A stretch of 41,085 nucleotides of DNA. Source: Planctomycetota bacterium (GTDB lineage Bacteria; Planctomycetota; Brocadiia; Brocadiales; Brocadiaceae). Positions 33,968-41,085 of the stretch are shown here, piece after piece (within the stretch, counting starts at the first letter, position 1; every line of letters starts with the position of its first letter). The position numbers were made by a program, and so were the translations under genes. Location: the NCBI GenBank assembly GCA_016188675.1, contig JACPHJ010000033.1, forward strand, positions 1 to 41,085, in the 5' to 3' direction. Below the pieces are notes generated by a model that ran no database searches, was not told the origin of the DNA, and saw nothing but the letters and a program-made list of their open reading frames with translations.

Positions 33968-34873
33968 ATGCCTACAAAAATAGAACTGAGCTCTATGTGT
34001 TTTCATTCCGGAGATACACGGGCAAAGATCAGACGATGCCGGGACTATATTGAATCACAAGGTTATGAATTTGGCATCCAGTTGCATAACTCTATTACAA
34101 AAGAGCTGTATAACGAATTCAAAGACCTTGATGTCGGGTTTTCGATACACGCCCCTGTATTTTCTGATTATTTTATAAATTTAGCTAACAACGATTTTAA
34201 TACCATCGTCTCCGGATTTCAAAATACTGCATTTGTCATGGAATCGCTGCGAAGTAACATCGCATTGTTTCACGGATTTTTTATGACACAAAAACCCATT
34301 AAAAACGACCCTGCCAATTACGGCAAAGTATTACGTGATGCCATGGATAATAAATACCGGCTTAACGACACACGGGTAATGGACCCGAAATTCCTGGAAA
34401 CGGAAGAGTTTTGTAATTATCAAAATACCGCGAAAAATAACATGAAACAGCTCAGGAAAAGGTATCCGTCCTATACACTCTGCTTAGAAAATGACTTCCC
34501 CGGCATTGGCAACGGCAACCAGACACCTGCACACCTCATGTATCTTGACTGCCCAATCTGGCTTGACACAGGACACCTGTGGGCATCCGCCATTTTGAAC
34601 AAATTCGACTTTTACGCAGGCATTGACACGATCTGTAAGCAATGTGAGGTAATTGGCGTGCATCTGAACACCAACCGAACTCCCCTCAATTGGAACTTTA
34701 AAAGTCCTGATGGCGACACCCATTCCCATTTCTCCAGAGAATACGATATGGATATGGACAGAGTTATCAGTATCCTTAAAAAAAATCAAATTACACACTT
34801 CACCATTGAAATAACAGGCGGGGACATTGAAGACTTGACATTTCTTATAGAATCGTATCAATCAATCATTTAA
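33968..34873 (+). CDS. Xylose isomerase-like TIM barrel protein (AP endonuclease 2 superfamily)
   Basis: The 301-residue protein has the barrel strands and metal ligands of the sugar isomerase / endonuclease IV superfamily: SIHAPVF (His61), ALFHGFF (His102), LCLENDFPG, IWLDTGHLWAS, VIGVHLNTNR, GDTHSHF and a final FTIEITGG. These suggest a metal-dependent isomerase, epimerase or endonuclease. It is shorter than most isomerases and lacks the endonuclease IV DNA-binding loops I would look for, so a small-molecule substrate is more likely. ATG 33968 has TGAGGTTA about 16 bases upstream. It is followed by a separate promoter at 34879. Confidence 0.85.
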   Translation: MPTKIELSSMCFHSGDTRAKIRRCRDYIESQGYEFGIQLHNSITKELYNEFKDLDVGFSIHAPVFSDYFINLANNDFNTIVSGFQNTAFVMESLRSNIALFHGFFMTQKPIKNDPANYGKVLRDAMDNKYRLNDTRVMDPKFLETEEFCNYQNTAKNNMKQLRKRYPSYTLCLENDFPGIGNGNQTPAHLMYLDCPIWLDTGHLWASAILNKFDFYAGIDTICKQCEVIGVHLNTNRTPLNWNFKSPDGDTHSHFSREYDMDMDRVISILKKNQITHFTIEITGGDIEDLTFLIESYQSII

Positions 34874-34878
34874 TAAGC

Positions 34879-34906
34879 TTGACAAAATTAAATATATTTG
34901 TATTAT
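34879..34906 (+). promoter_or_regulatory. Sigma70 promoter of the dCache membrane protein
   Basis: A perfect TTGACA at 34879-34884 and TATTAT at 34901-34906 with a 16-base spacer. It starts six bases after the preceding stop codon, about 90 bases before the TTG start. Confidence 0.7.
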
Positions 34907-34996
34907 CTTGTAAAAACATTTGTTGCCACAAAATAATTTATTCACAATTATTTACACATATCGGAGCAAGTATCTTTCTGAACTTGAATTGGCAAA

Positions 34997-36019
34997 TTGA
35001 AACCGATTTATAGAATTCTCAGCGCTTCGGGGATTGCTGTTTTTACGTTTTTAGTAATCATGGGCCCCTTGACATATAGAGCGCTAAGCCCTGCCATAAG
35101 GAACATGGCCATAAACCACTTGATTTCTGTCCGCGAAATCAAAAAAATGCAAATCCAAAACTTCTTCCATGAGAGATACGGAGACATAAATGTGCTCTCG
35201 AAAAACCCGCTGGTCGTCCAGAGTTTACCGCGTTTTTCTAATGCCTTCAGGGCGGGCGGTTTTGAGGACTCTTCATACAAACAGGTAGACACCTATTACG
35301 GCCCCCTGCTTGAACACTTCCTCCGGCAATACGGTTATAACAACATGTTCCTGGTTGATACAGACGGGAATATTTGTTTCGGAGTCAAAAGGGATGAGTA
35401 TATTGGTACAAATCTGAAGACCGGCGAATACAGTTCATTTAGCATCGGTGAAGTATTTAAGGAAGGGCTAAATAACATTAAATTCTCTGATTTAACGTGG
35501 TGCGAAGAGGCAAAAGACTTTATCTTCATGGCAGCAGCCCCCGTATATGACCTTACCAATAAACTCTTAGGTACCGTTATTGTCGAGGTGCCTTATTCCA
35601 GGATCGACATTATTTTGGCGCAACGTGACGGGCTGGGCGACACTGGTGAGATTTATATTGTGGGCGAAGACCACTTCATGCGTTCGAAATCAAGATTTAT
35701 CAGTCAAAATACTATTTTAAAACTTGAAATTAATACAGAGGCAACCCGCGATGCGCTTCGTGGAAACACCGACGTAAATGTTGTAAAAGACTATCGTAAT
35801 ATCCCTGTACTCAGCGCTTATACATCACTCGAAAACTTAAGGGACGTTACATGGGTGCTTCTGGTGGAAATTGATGTTAAAGAGGCCTTTTATCCCGTCC
35901 TTATCCTTAAAACAAACCTTATTATCATTAGCACTGTAATTAGCGTCATCACGGCTGTATATCTTTATTTTACACTCAGGAGAAGATATTCAGCAAATAC
36001 TCACTTAGAACCTTCATAG
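34997..36019 (+). CDS. Membrane dCache sensor protein without an output domain
   Basis: The 340-residue protein has a membrane helix (about 9-25, GIAVFTFLVIMGP), an extracytoplasmic double Cache domain (YNNMFLVDTDGNICFG, AAPVYDLTNKLLGTVIVE, GLGDTGEIYIVGED) and a second helix (about 303-325, IIISTVISVITAVYLYF). It stops 15 residues after that helix. The sensor closely resembles those at 7968 and 13401, where HAMP, PAS and output domains follow. It therefore senses but cannot signal alone, unless it pairs with another protein. The start is TTG: a stop codon lies four codons upstream and the next ATG is inside the first helix. No clear ribosome site. Its end overlaps the convergent gene at 35976 by 44 bases. 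Confidence 0.88.
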   Translation: MKPIYRILSASGIAVFTFLVIMGPLTYRALSPAIRNMAINHLISVREIKKMQIQNFFHERYGDINVLSKNPLVVQSLPRFSNAFRAGGFEDSSYKQVDTYYGPLLEHFLRQYGYNNMFLVDTDGNICFGVKRDEYIGTNLKTGEYSSFSIGEVFKEGLNNIKFSDLTWCEEAKDFIFMAAAPVYDLTNKLLGTVIVEVPYSRIDIILAQRDGLGDTGEIYIVGEDHFMRSKSRFISQNTILKLEINTEATRDALRGNTDVNVVKDYRNIPVLSAYTSLENLRDVTWVLLVEIDVKEAFYPVLILKTNLIIISTVISVITAVYLYFTLRRRYSANTHLEPS

Positions 36020-37754
36020 AATACAGGCAGACGGGATATTCCCGAAATCTTACGACTTCATTATAGGCTAATTTACTGCTAATTGTTTGCATCTCGTTCT
36101 GCTTCTTTTGAATTTCAGGAGTTATCCGAGACAACATTAATTTATTCAATTCTTTGATCCGATTAAAATACCGTCTTTTCTCCTCTGCGTTACCTACGGC
36201 CATCATTTTTAACAACCCTTGTTTTTCTTCAACTCTGCTCATAAACTCCGGTTCACTTTGCGTTTCTTTTTGAGCATATCGCTCAGGATTATAACGCATA
36301 TCATCAATAATTCTTTGTGAGTCATATAGCACACTCTCATCCAAATCATAAGCGTCAAAGGGTAAAAATAAGGTCGCAGAAATCGTGACGAAACCAGGAG
36401 GGTCTATGCCAAAGAATTCTTTTATGATTTCGTCGGTAATGGTGTCGTACTTTGCCCCCCCAATTCCATGGATAAAGACATCTGAAAAGAACAGACGGGA
36501 AAACATTGTCGTTGTGATGGCGCGCGGACGTATCTTAAAACCTGATTCCTTTAACGTCTTTAACCTCGATATGTTTTCCATTGAATCTTTACTTTTTTTC
36601 AGAATAACCAAAGTATCAATTCTATCTGTTATTTTTATATCATCCCCATTATTTAACGCATAACACCTGGCTCGTTGTCCGCCTGCCTTCCATACCCAAA
36701 AAGGTAATTCTACCGAATCACCTAAAACCTTCAAATCCGGCAGTGGATTGGCCTTTGAACGAATCTTGTGAATGCCGCGATATTCAGTCAATTTCTCGTT
36801 ATAGATTTTAGCAAATCGTCCTGCATCATATAAAATGTGCAATAAAAAATGATAGAACCCGTCTGTATCACACATCCACGATATGGGAATTTCCAGATTT
36901 TCTATGCCAAAATCCTCTTCCAATGATATTCTGGCAGCAGTTAATAAACCCACCATATCACTACAGCCTTGTTGATAGTACCCCCCTATCCTATCGGTAA
37001 ACTGTTCAAACATAGTCTGCACATCTTCCATGATTGTTTTTACATCTTCCCGAAAGGCATTTTTACTCAGCAGGTCAATAACTTCTTCTTTGAATTGGAG
37101 TATCGATCCAAAATCATCTATCACAATCTCTTCATACGCCACATGGTCTTTATTCTTTACAAGAGATACCTTCCCAACAGATGCTGATTCTTCTGATAAA
37201 ATCGGCACATACATAAAACCCATATTACAACCATCATTGTCTACTATCATATTTACGCCAATGCCGCCGAGTCTTTTAGCTAATAAGTGGATAAGGTGAT
37301 TCTTGATCCAGACACCGGGATGATACAAAATCGGTTCGTGACCTGTCTGAATGATCGGTACATTTTTAATTGATTCATAATCCAAAAACTGTCCTTTGAC
37401 GTGTAATTCATCCTGATGTTGAGGAATTTCAATAGATAATTGCCTATTTAAGGGCGGCAGGGACAACCCCCTATGTTCCCCTTTGTTAGTGGGGATTAAA
37501 GGGTGTTGTCCGTGTCTGCCTTGCCATCGAAGCAAAGATTTGATCCCGTTCGTATACAGTACTGCCTTGCGTAACAATTCCTCACGTGTTTTATTTCTCA
37601 GCGCCTGAAAGGGAATGCCGTTTATTTTAAGTTTAAAACCATTCATCTTCAGCTTGTTTTCCTGCACCAAACCAGGAATACGGTCTAACGCCGGACAGAG
37701 AAATATCTCTTTATTTTCTTTAGGCACCTTGTAACCAATATTTTTCATTGCCAT
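35976..37754 (-). CDS. Conserved protein of unknown function, possibly BshC-related
   Basis: The 592-residue protein has a central segment IIQTGHEPILYHPGVWIKN followed by VNMIVDNDGCNMGF, which recalls the TGQQ...GPLY...KA pattern of BshC, the cysteine-adding enzyme of bacillithiol synthesis. Near 460, FIHGIGGAKYDTITDEII and onward also fits a BshC-like core. Similar proteins with a TGHQ-P-x-HPG motif occur in planctomycetes as far as I recall. The likeness is remote, so the function remains unknown. Residues 79-103 are encoded by an in-frame family A palindrome. ATG 37754 has no clear ribosome site. The 3' end overlaps the dCache gene by 44 bases. Confidence 0.8.
   Translation of the reverse strand: MAMKNIGYKVPKENKEIFLCPALDRIPGLVQENKLKMNGFKLKINGIPFQALRNKTREELLRKAVLYTNGIKSLLRWQGRHGQHPLIPTNKGEHRGLSLPPLNRQLSIEIPQHQDELHVKGQFLDYESIKNVPIIQTGHEPILYHPGVWIKNHLIHLLAKRLGGIGVNMIVDNDGCNMGFMYVPILSEESASVGKVSLVKNKDHVAYEEIVIDDFGSILQFKEEVIDLLSKNAFREDVKTIMEDVQTMFEQFTDRIGGYYQQGCSDMVGLLTAARISLEEDFGIENLEIPISWMCDTDGFYHFLLHILYDAGRFAKIYNEKLTEYRGIHKIRSKANPLPDLKVLGDSVELPFWVWKAGGQRARCYALNNGDDIKITDRIDTLVILKKSKDSMENISRLKTLKESGFKIRPRAITTTMFSRLFFSDVFIHGIGGAKYDTITDEIIKEFFGIDPPGFVTISATLFLPFDAYDLDESVLYDSQRIIDDMRYNPERYAQKETQSEPEFMSRVEEKQGLLKMMAVGNAEEKRRYFNRIKELNKLMLSRITPEIQKKQNEMQTISSKLAYNEVVRFREYPVCLYSMKVLSEYLLNIFS
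37457..37520. repeat. Family A palindrome in frame inside a coding region
   Basis: GGCAGGGACAACCCCCTATG on one side and GGGTGTTGTCCGTGTCTGCC on the other form a hairpin with CCCCTTTGTTAGTGGGG inside. It is the same variant as the intergenic copy at 21481-21517 and is translated as GRHGQHPLIPTNKGEHRG and onward. Confidence 0.75.
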
Positions 37755-37794
37755 TTTAAATTAATTTTGATTAAGTATGTTCAATTGAATTTAT

Positions 37795-37894
37795 CCGCCA
37801 CTAAGACACGAAGACACAAAAAAAAGCAACTGTTGGTTGGAATGCCAAATTGTTGCCTTGTTTTTTCCTTCGTGTCTTTGTGCCTTTGTGGCGG
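37795..37894. repeat. Word-type palindrome, family B (CACGAAGACAC words)
   Basis: CCGCCACTAAGACACGAAG and CGTGTCTTTGTGCCTTTGTG arms (about 30 bases) enclose a second hairpin GCAAC...GTTGC with TTGG/CCAA. It holds no gene. It ends 49 bases before the guaA start and could lie in its leader. Its words match the cassette ends at 19251. Confidence 0.8.
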
Positions 37895-37943
37895 GTGATA
37901 CAGGCTAAAAAGGAATAATAAAAATTATATCAAGGATAGTGAA

Positions 37944-39494
37944 ATGATTGAAGAGAATAAGGAAAAAGTTTTAATCCTCGATTTCGGCTCTCAATATGCA
38001 CAACTCATTGCACGGCGGGTAAGGGAGAATAACGTCTTCAGCGAGATCGTATCACATAAGATTACTGCGGAACAGATACAAAAAGCCAACCCAAAAGGCA
38101 TTATCCTCAGCGGCGGCCCGGCCAGTGTGTATGTAAAAAACGCCCCACGGTGTGACGAGGAAATTATTGAACTGGGGATACCCATTTTAGGCATCTGCTA
38201 CGGCATGCAACTGGGATGTCAGATGCTGCAAGCTACCATACAACCCACAAATACGCGGGAATATGGAAGGACGGCCTGTACGGTCAACAACACCAGTAAA
38301 TTATTGAAATCACTTTCGAAAGACATAACCGTGTGGATGAGTCACGGCGACCAGGTAGTTGAACTGCCGGAGGAATTCGAATCCCTTGCAATCACCCATA
38401 ATTGCCCTTTTGCCGCCGTGAAACACAAAACGAAATCATTCTACGGTGTACAATTTCACCCCGAAGTTACCCATACCTTACAGGGGAGCCAGATCATTCG
38501 GAACTTTCTATATGAAATTTGTGCATGCACGGGCGACTGGCAGATGCATTCCTACATAGATACTTCTGTCGCCGATATACGCAAACAGGTCAAAGACGGA
38601 CGTGTCGTATGCGGTCTTTCGGGTGGGGTGGATTCCGCCGTCACGGCAGCGCTAATCCATAAGGCCATCGGGAATCACCTGTCCTGCATCTTCGTAGATA
38701 ACGGTCTTCTGAGGAATTACGAGGCGGAGGAGGTTATCAAGTCATTTAAGGATAATTTCACGGTAGACCTGCATGCAATCGATGCACGCGATAGATTTTT
38801 AAACAAGTTGAAAGGCGTAGCAGATCCTGAAAAAAAACGCAAGATCATCGGACACGAATTCATCGAAATCTTTAAGGAAGAGGCAAAGAAAATATCCCAG
38901 GCAAAATTCCTGGCGCAGGGAACTCTTTATCCTGACGTCATCGAAAGCATACCAGCACACGGAGGTCCAACGGTAACTATTAAGAGTCACCACAATGTAG
39001 GCGGCCTTCCGGCAGAATTAGGATTTGATTTGGTAGAACCCCTGCGATTCTTATTTAAAGACGAGGTGCGGAAGATAGGCGAGGAACTCGGACTGCCTGA
39101 AGAATTAGTCTGGCGTCACCCTTTCCCGGGCCCCGGGCTTGCGATTCGCATCATCGGAGAAGTGGCGAAACCGCGCTTAGATATCCTTCGAAATGCAGAT
39201 AAGATCGTTATTGATGAAATACGTAAGGCAGGGCTTTACCGTTCAATTGCCCAATGCTTCGCCGTACTGCTTCCCATGAGCACGGTGGGAGTAATGGGAG
39301 ACGAGAGGAGCTATGAAAACGTCATTGCCATACGCGCCGTGGAAACAACCGACTTTATGACCGCCGACTGGTGCCACATCCCTCACGAAATACTGGGAAT
39401 CATTTCCAGTCGTATTATCAACGAGGTCAAGGGTATCAACCGTGTGGTGTATGACGTCAGCACCAAGCCGCCCAGCACGATTGAGTGGGAATAA
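37944..39494 (+). CDS. guaA: GMP synthase (glutamine-hydrolysing)
   Basis: It converts XMP to GMP with ATP and glutamine. The 516-residue length is standard. The glutaminase domain has Cys85 in GICYGMQ and FHPEVTHT; the ATP-pyrophosphatase P-loop is [14 protein letters not shown]; the dimer domain contains [15 protein letters not shown] and ends [14 protein letters not shown] lies about 10 bases before ATG 37944. It stands alone: the gene before is on the other strand and the next gene has its own promoter. A family B palindrome lies upstream. Confidence 0.97.
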   Translation: MIEENKEKVLILDFGSQYAQLIARRVRENNVFSEIVSHKITAEQIQKANPKGIILSGGPASVYVKNAPRCDEEIIELGIPILGICYGMQLGCQMLQATIQPTNTREYGRTACTVNNTSKLLKSLSKDITVWMSHGDQVVELPEEFESLAITHNCPFAAVKHKTKSFYGVQFHPEVTHTLQGSQIIRNFLYEICACTGDWQMHSYIDTSVADIRKQVKDGRVVCGLSGGVDSAVTAALIHKAIGNHLSCIFVDNGLLRNYEAEEVIKSFKDNFTVDLHAIDARDRFLNKLKGVADPEKKRKIIGHEFIEIFKEEAKKISQAKFLAQGTLYPDVIESIPAHGGPTVTIKSHHNVGGLPAELGFDLVEPLRFLFKDEVRKIGEELGLPEELVWRHPFPGPGLAIRIIGEVAKPRLDILRNADKIVIDEIRKAGLYRSIAQCFAVLLPMSTVGVMGDERSYENVIAIRAVETTDFMTADWCHIPHEILGIISSRIINEVKGINRVVYDVSTKPPSTIEWE

Positions 39495-39568
39495 AGTACA
39501 ATGCCGGCCACAAGGGATCGGCGCTACTTTTTCAATGTGCTAAATTGTGACGGAATTAGTAAAAATAC

Positions 39569-39597
39569 TTGACATGTTTATTTAAATGAGATATTCT
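39569..39597 (+). promoter_or_regulatory. Sigma70 promoter of the secreted protein gene
   Basis: A perfect TTGACA (39569-39574), a 17-base spacer, then TATTCT (39592-39597). The leader is about 140 bases and contains a half-copy of CACAGAAGAT-type words (39632-39662). Confidence 0.7.
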
Positions 39598-39742
39598 GCC
39601 TGCGGTTTTCACGCTCAATTTCAACGAAAACCACAGAAGATTTCGCGGATTACACAGAAGATATAAAATCTGAGAATTTATGAAATTAGGTTGCCTGTCG
39701 CCTATTTCTGTTGATTACCTTATTTTTAAGGAGATATAGTCC

Positions 39743-40240
39743 ATGAAGAATATCGTACTATTTGTTATGGTTGCTATGTTGTCCTTTTTGTGCCCTGTAA
39801 AAACCGGTTTTCCACCCGATGTAAAAGCAGCAACAAATAATGAAAGTAACAGCCTGGATGGCACATGGTCTGTAAAGGAAAAATTTTGCGTCAATGCGTC
39901 TACGGGTAAAACGTGTGGCACAAATGAATTTGACGTCACAATTTCAGATGGTGTCTTATATGTCGAGGGCGAGGAGGTAGGAAGTGTAACGCAGGAAGGC
40001 AAAAAGGTATTTTTTGAATATAATTCGGATTATTTGTCAACAAAATTCGAGGAGCTGTTTAAAGATGCAGGTTATGACGTAACCATTGAAAGTCTTGATA
40101 CAACAAAATATACCGGCAAACTTAAAAACAGCCGCATGAGCGGGAAAATGAGAGGTTCGGTAGACGCATATTTTAGCCTCTTCCAAAGGACCGTAACATT
40201 GGACTATACCGGCAGTTTCAAAGGGAAAAGGCAACAATAA
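39743..40240 (+). CDS. Small secreted protein of unknown function
   Basis: The 165-residue protein has a signal peptide (about 1-30: KNIVLFVMVAMLSFLCPV, cleavage near VKAA). The mature part begins with LDGTWSVKEKFCVN and has two nearby cysteines (FCVN and KTCGTN, likely a disulfide). It is beta-rich with alternating strands (GVLYVEGEEVGSVTQEGKKV) and ends LDYTGSFKGKR. A lipocalin-like or small beta-barrel fold is possible. AAGGAGAT precedes ATG 39743. It has its own promoter and terminator. I do not recognise a family. Confidence 0.85.
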   Translation: MKNIVLFVMVAMLSFLCPVKTGFPPDVKAATNNESNSLDGTWSVKEKFCVNASTGKTCGTNEFDVTISDGVLYVEGEEVGSVTQEGKKVFFEYNSDYLSTKFEELFKDAGYDVTIESLDTTKYTGKLKNSRMSGKMRGSVDAYFSLFQRTVTLDYTGSFKGKRQQ

Positions 40241-40271
40241 AGCCGCTCTTCTCAGGGCAACTGAGCAAATA

Positions 40272-40308
40272 ATCCCTGGAAGTCTTAAACAAATTTCCAG
40301 GGTTTTTT
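40272..40308 (+). terminator. Rho-independent terminator after the secreted protein gene
   Basis: CCCTGGAA and TTCCAGGG form a stem with an A-rich loop, followed by six Ts, 32 bases after the stop codon. Confidence 0.85.
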
Positions 40309-40403
40309 ATTTTATGCATAAAGGGGAAAAGAAATAAATTTACCGCATAAAGATATACCCATGCAATTGCCTTTGCATAGAAAAAAATTTATTCAATTTG
40401 GGC

Positions 40404-40431
40404 TTGACATTAGTGCAGTTGAATATATAAT
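40404..40431 (+). promoter_or_regulatory. Consensus sigma70 promoter of the 55-residue protein gene
   Basis: A perfect TTGACA (40404-40409), 16-base spacer and perfect TATAAT (40426-40431). It is among the strongest-looking promoters in the window. Confidence 0.85.
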
Positions 40432-40505
40432 TTCAACGAAATTTGTAAAATTCTTAGTTTGGTTTGTTATTTTGTTTTGTATGGTTTTTGAGGAGATGTT
40501 TTGCA

Positions 40506-40673
40506 ATGATTTTAGATGTTAATTATTCAACAGATAGTCAGCGAAAGAGAACTGAACGGTTGGCTTTTATTAAGGAAAGATATAAAAAATTGGTACTGGA
40601 ACCCAGAAGAGAAATCGAATTCGAGATTGAAAGGGCATTGGACGATGAGGATGGCGATTTGGATAATTTGTAA
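40506..40673 (+). CDS. Small charged protein of unknown function (55 residues)
   Basis: It starts at ATG 40506 with AGGAG 11-15 bases upstream, behind a near-ideal promoter. The sequence is hydrophilic and likely helical (TERLAFIKERYKKLVLEP, REIEFEIERALDDEDGDLDN), with a basic middle and an acidic tail. No hydrophobic segment. The strong signals and charged helix suggest an abundant small protein, perhaps a nucleic-acid or protein-binding factor. I do not recognise a family. Confidence 0.75.
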   Translation: MILDVNYSTDSQRKRTERLAFIKERYKKLVLEPRREIEFEIERALDDEDGDLDNL

Positions 40674-40865
40674 CTCTTGATTGAGTATACAACCAACTTA
40701 TCCCCGATGTTATTTCCAAAAAAGCATCAAGATTATAATCCCACAATCACACTTATTACGATTATCCAAACTAAAAGCACTGCTGTCGTCATCCCGTACA
40801 AGAAACAGTATGACGATAGCGGTCTATCCATTAAATTAATCCTTCGGCGACTTAAAATGCACGTT

Positions 40866-41065
40866 TTCCCTCCCTTGATGGGAGGGATTAAGGGAGGGTG
40901 ATTAGCCCCAATTTTCACGAGGACAAGCTTGTTTCTTTCACCCCCACCCAGCCTCCCCCATCGAGGGGGAGGAACTATGGTTTGAAAGACGAAACCCCAA
41001 CGACTTTTTACCCAGCCAGGAGGGGACTTCTTCAACTCCTCTCTTGAGAGGGGTAGGGGTGTGTT
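40866..41065. repeat. Array of GC-rich palindromes, family A
   Basis: Successive hairpins: CCCTCCCTTGATGGGAGGG, then CACCCCCACCCAGCCTCCCC with GGGGGAGG, then GGAGGGGACTTC with CTCCTCTCTTGAGAGG. It fills most of the 412 bases after the 55-residue gene. No supported gene lies there. Confidence 0.8.
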
Positions 41066-41085
41066 TATCTATCACTTAATAAACG

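Noticed and set aside
40733-41035. Open frame of 100 codons on the minus strand with a hydrophobic end
   Set aside because: Most of it is translated repeat DNA. The last 20 residues look like a membrane helix, but no ribosome site supports a separate short gene.

Overview
This window looks like chromosomal DNA of a bacterium, most likely a planctomycete of the anammox group (Brocadiales). That assignment is inference. It rests on a five-haem secreted cytochrome, very large PAS/GAF/dCache sensor proteins, gas-vesicle accessory genes, a TGHEP-type conserved protein of a kind I associate with planctomycetes, and intergenic DNA packed with palindromic repeats. No rRNA is present.

Layout. 1-2760 (minus, running off the left edge): a fusion of a degenerate GlpX-type phosphatase domain with TPR repeats. 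2979-3408: a consensus sigma70 promoter and three tRNAs (Arg, Leu, Gly). 3452-7806 (plus): trigger factor, ClpP, a ComEA-like helix-hairpin-helix protein and a multihaem cytochrome, the first three ending in or near clear terminators. 7968-31610 (minus): a long signalling block with hybrid histidine kinases, receiver proteins, an HD-GYP phosphodiesterase, a GGDEF cyclase with an intact inhibitory site, a PilZ protein and a LuxR-type regulator. Mixed into it are two GvpF/GvpL proteins, a CDC48-type double AAA ATPase, a GvpH-like Hsp20 protein and an NtrC-type activator. No gvpA-like structural gene is visible. 32042-32381: terminator, tRNA-His, tRNA-Arg and their promoter. 32398-37754: unknown proteins, a xylose-isomerase-like barrel protein and a membrane dCache protein without an output domain. 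37944-40673: GMP synthase, a secreted protein and a 55-residue protein, the last two behind good promoters.

How the genes may work together. The block at 12207-17694 holds synthesis (GGDEF), breakdown (HD-GYP) and sensing (PilZ) of c-di-GMP. The block at 19704-31610 pairs two-component signalling with gas-vesicle assembly factors (GvpF/L, GvpH-like, AAA unfoldase) under a putative sigma54 activator. This suggests regulated assembly of a gas-vesicle-like or repurposed protein structure whose shell gene is elsewhere.

Most striking signal. Two single-gene cassettes of about 420-450 bp are bounded by long terminal inverted repeats: 19251-19673 carries a four-helix-bundle protein with perfect 25-bp repeats, and 28125-28577 carries a GxxExxY protein with 35-bp repeats matching at 31 positions. 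In both, the coding region fills nearly all the space between the repeats. Several gene-less palindromes built of similar short repeated words lie between other genes. A separate GC-rich palindrome family sits mostly just downstream of genes, and repeat-like sequence lies in frame inside three genes.
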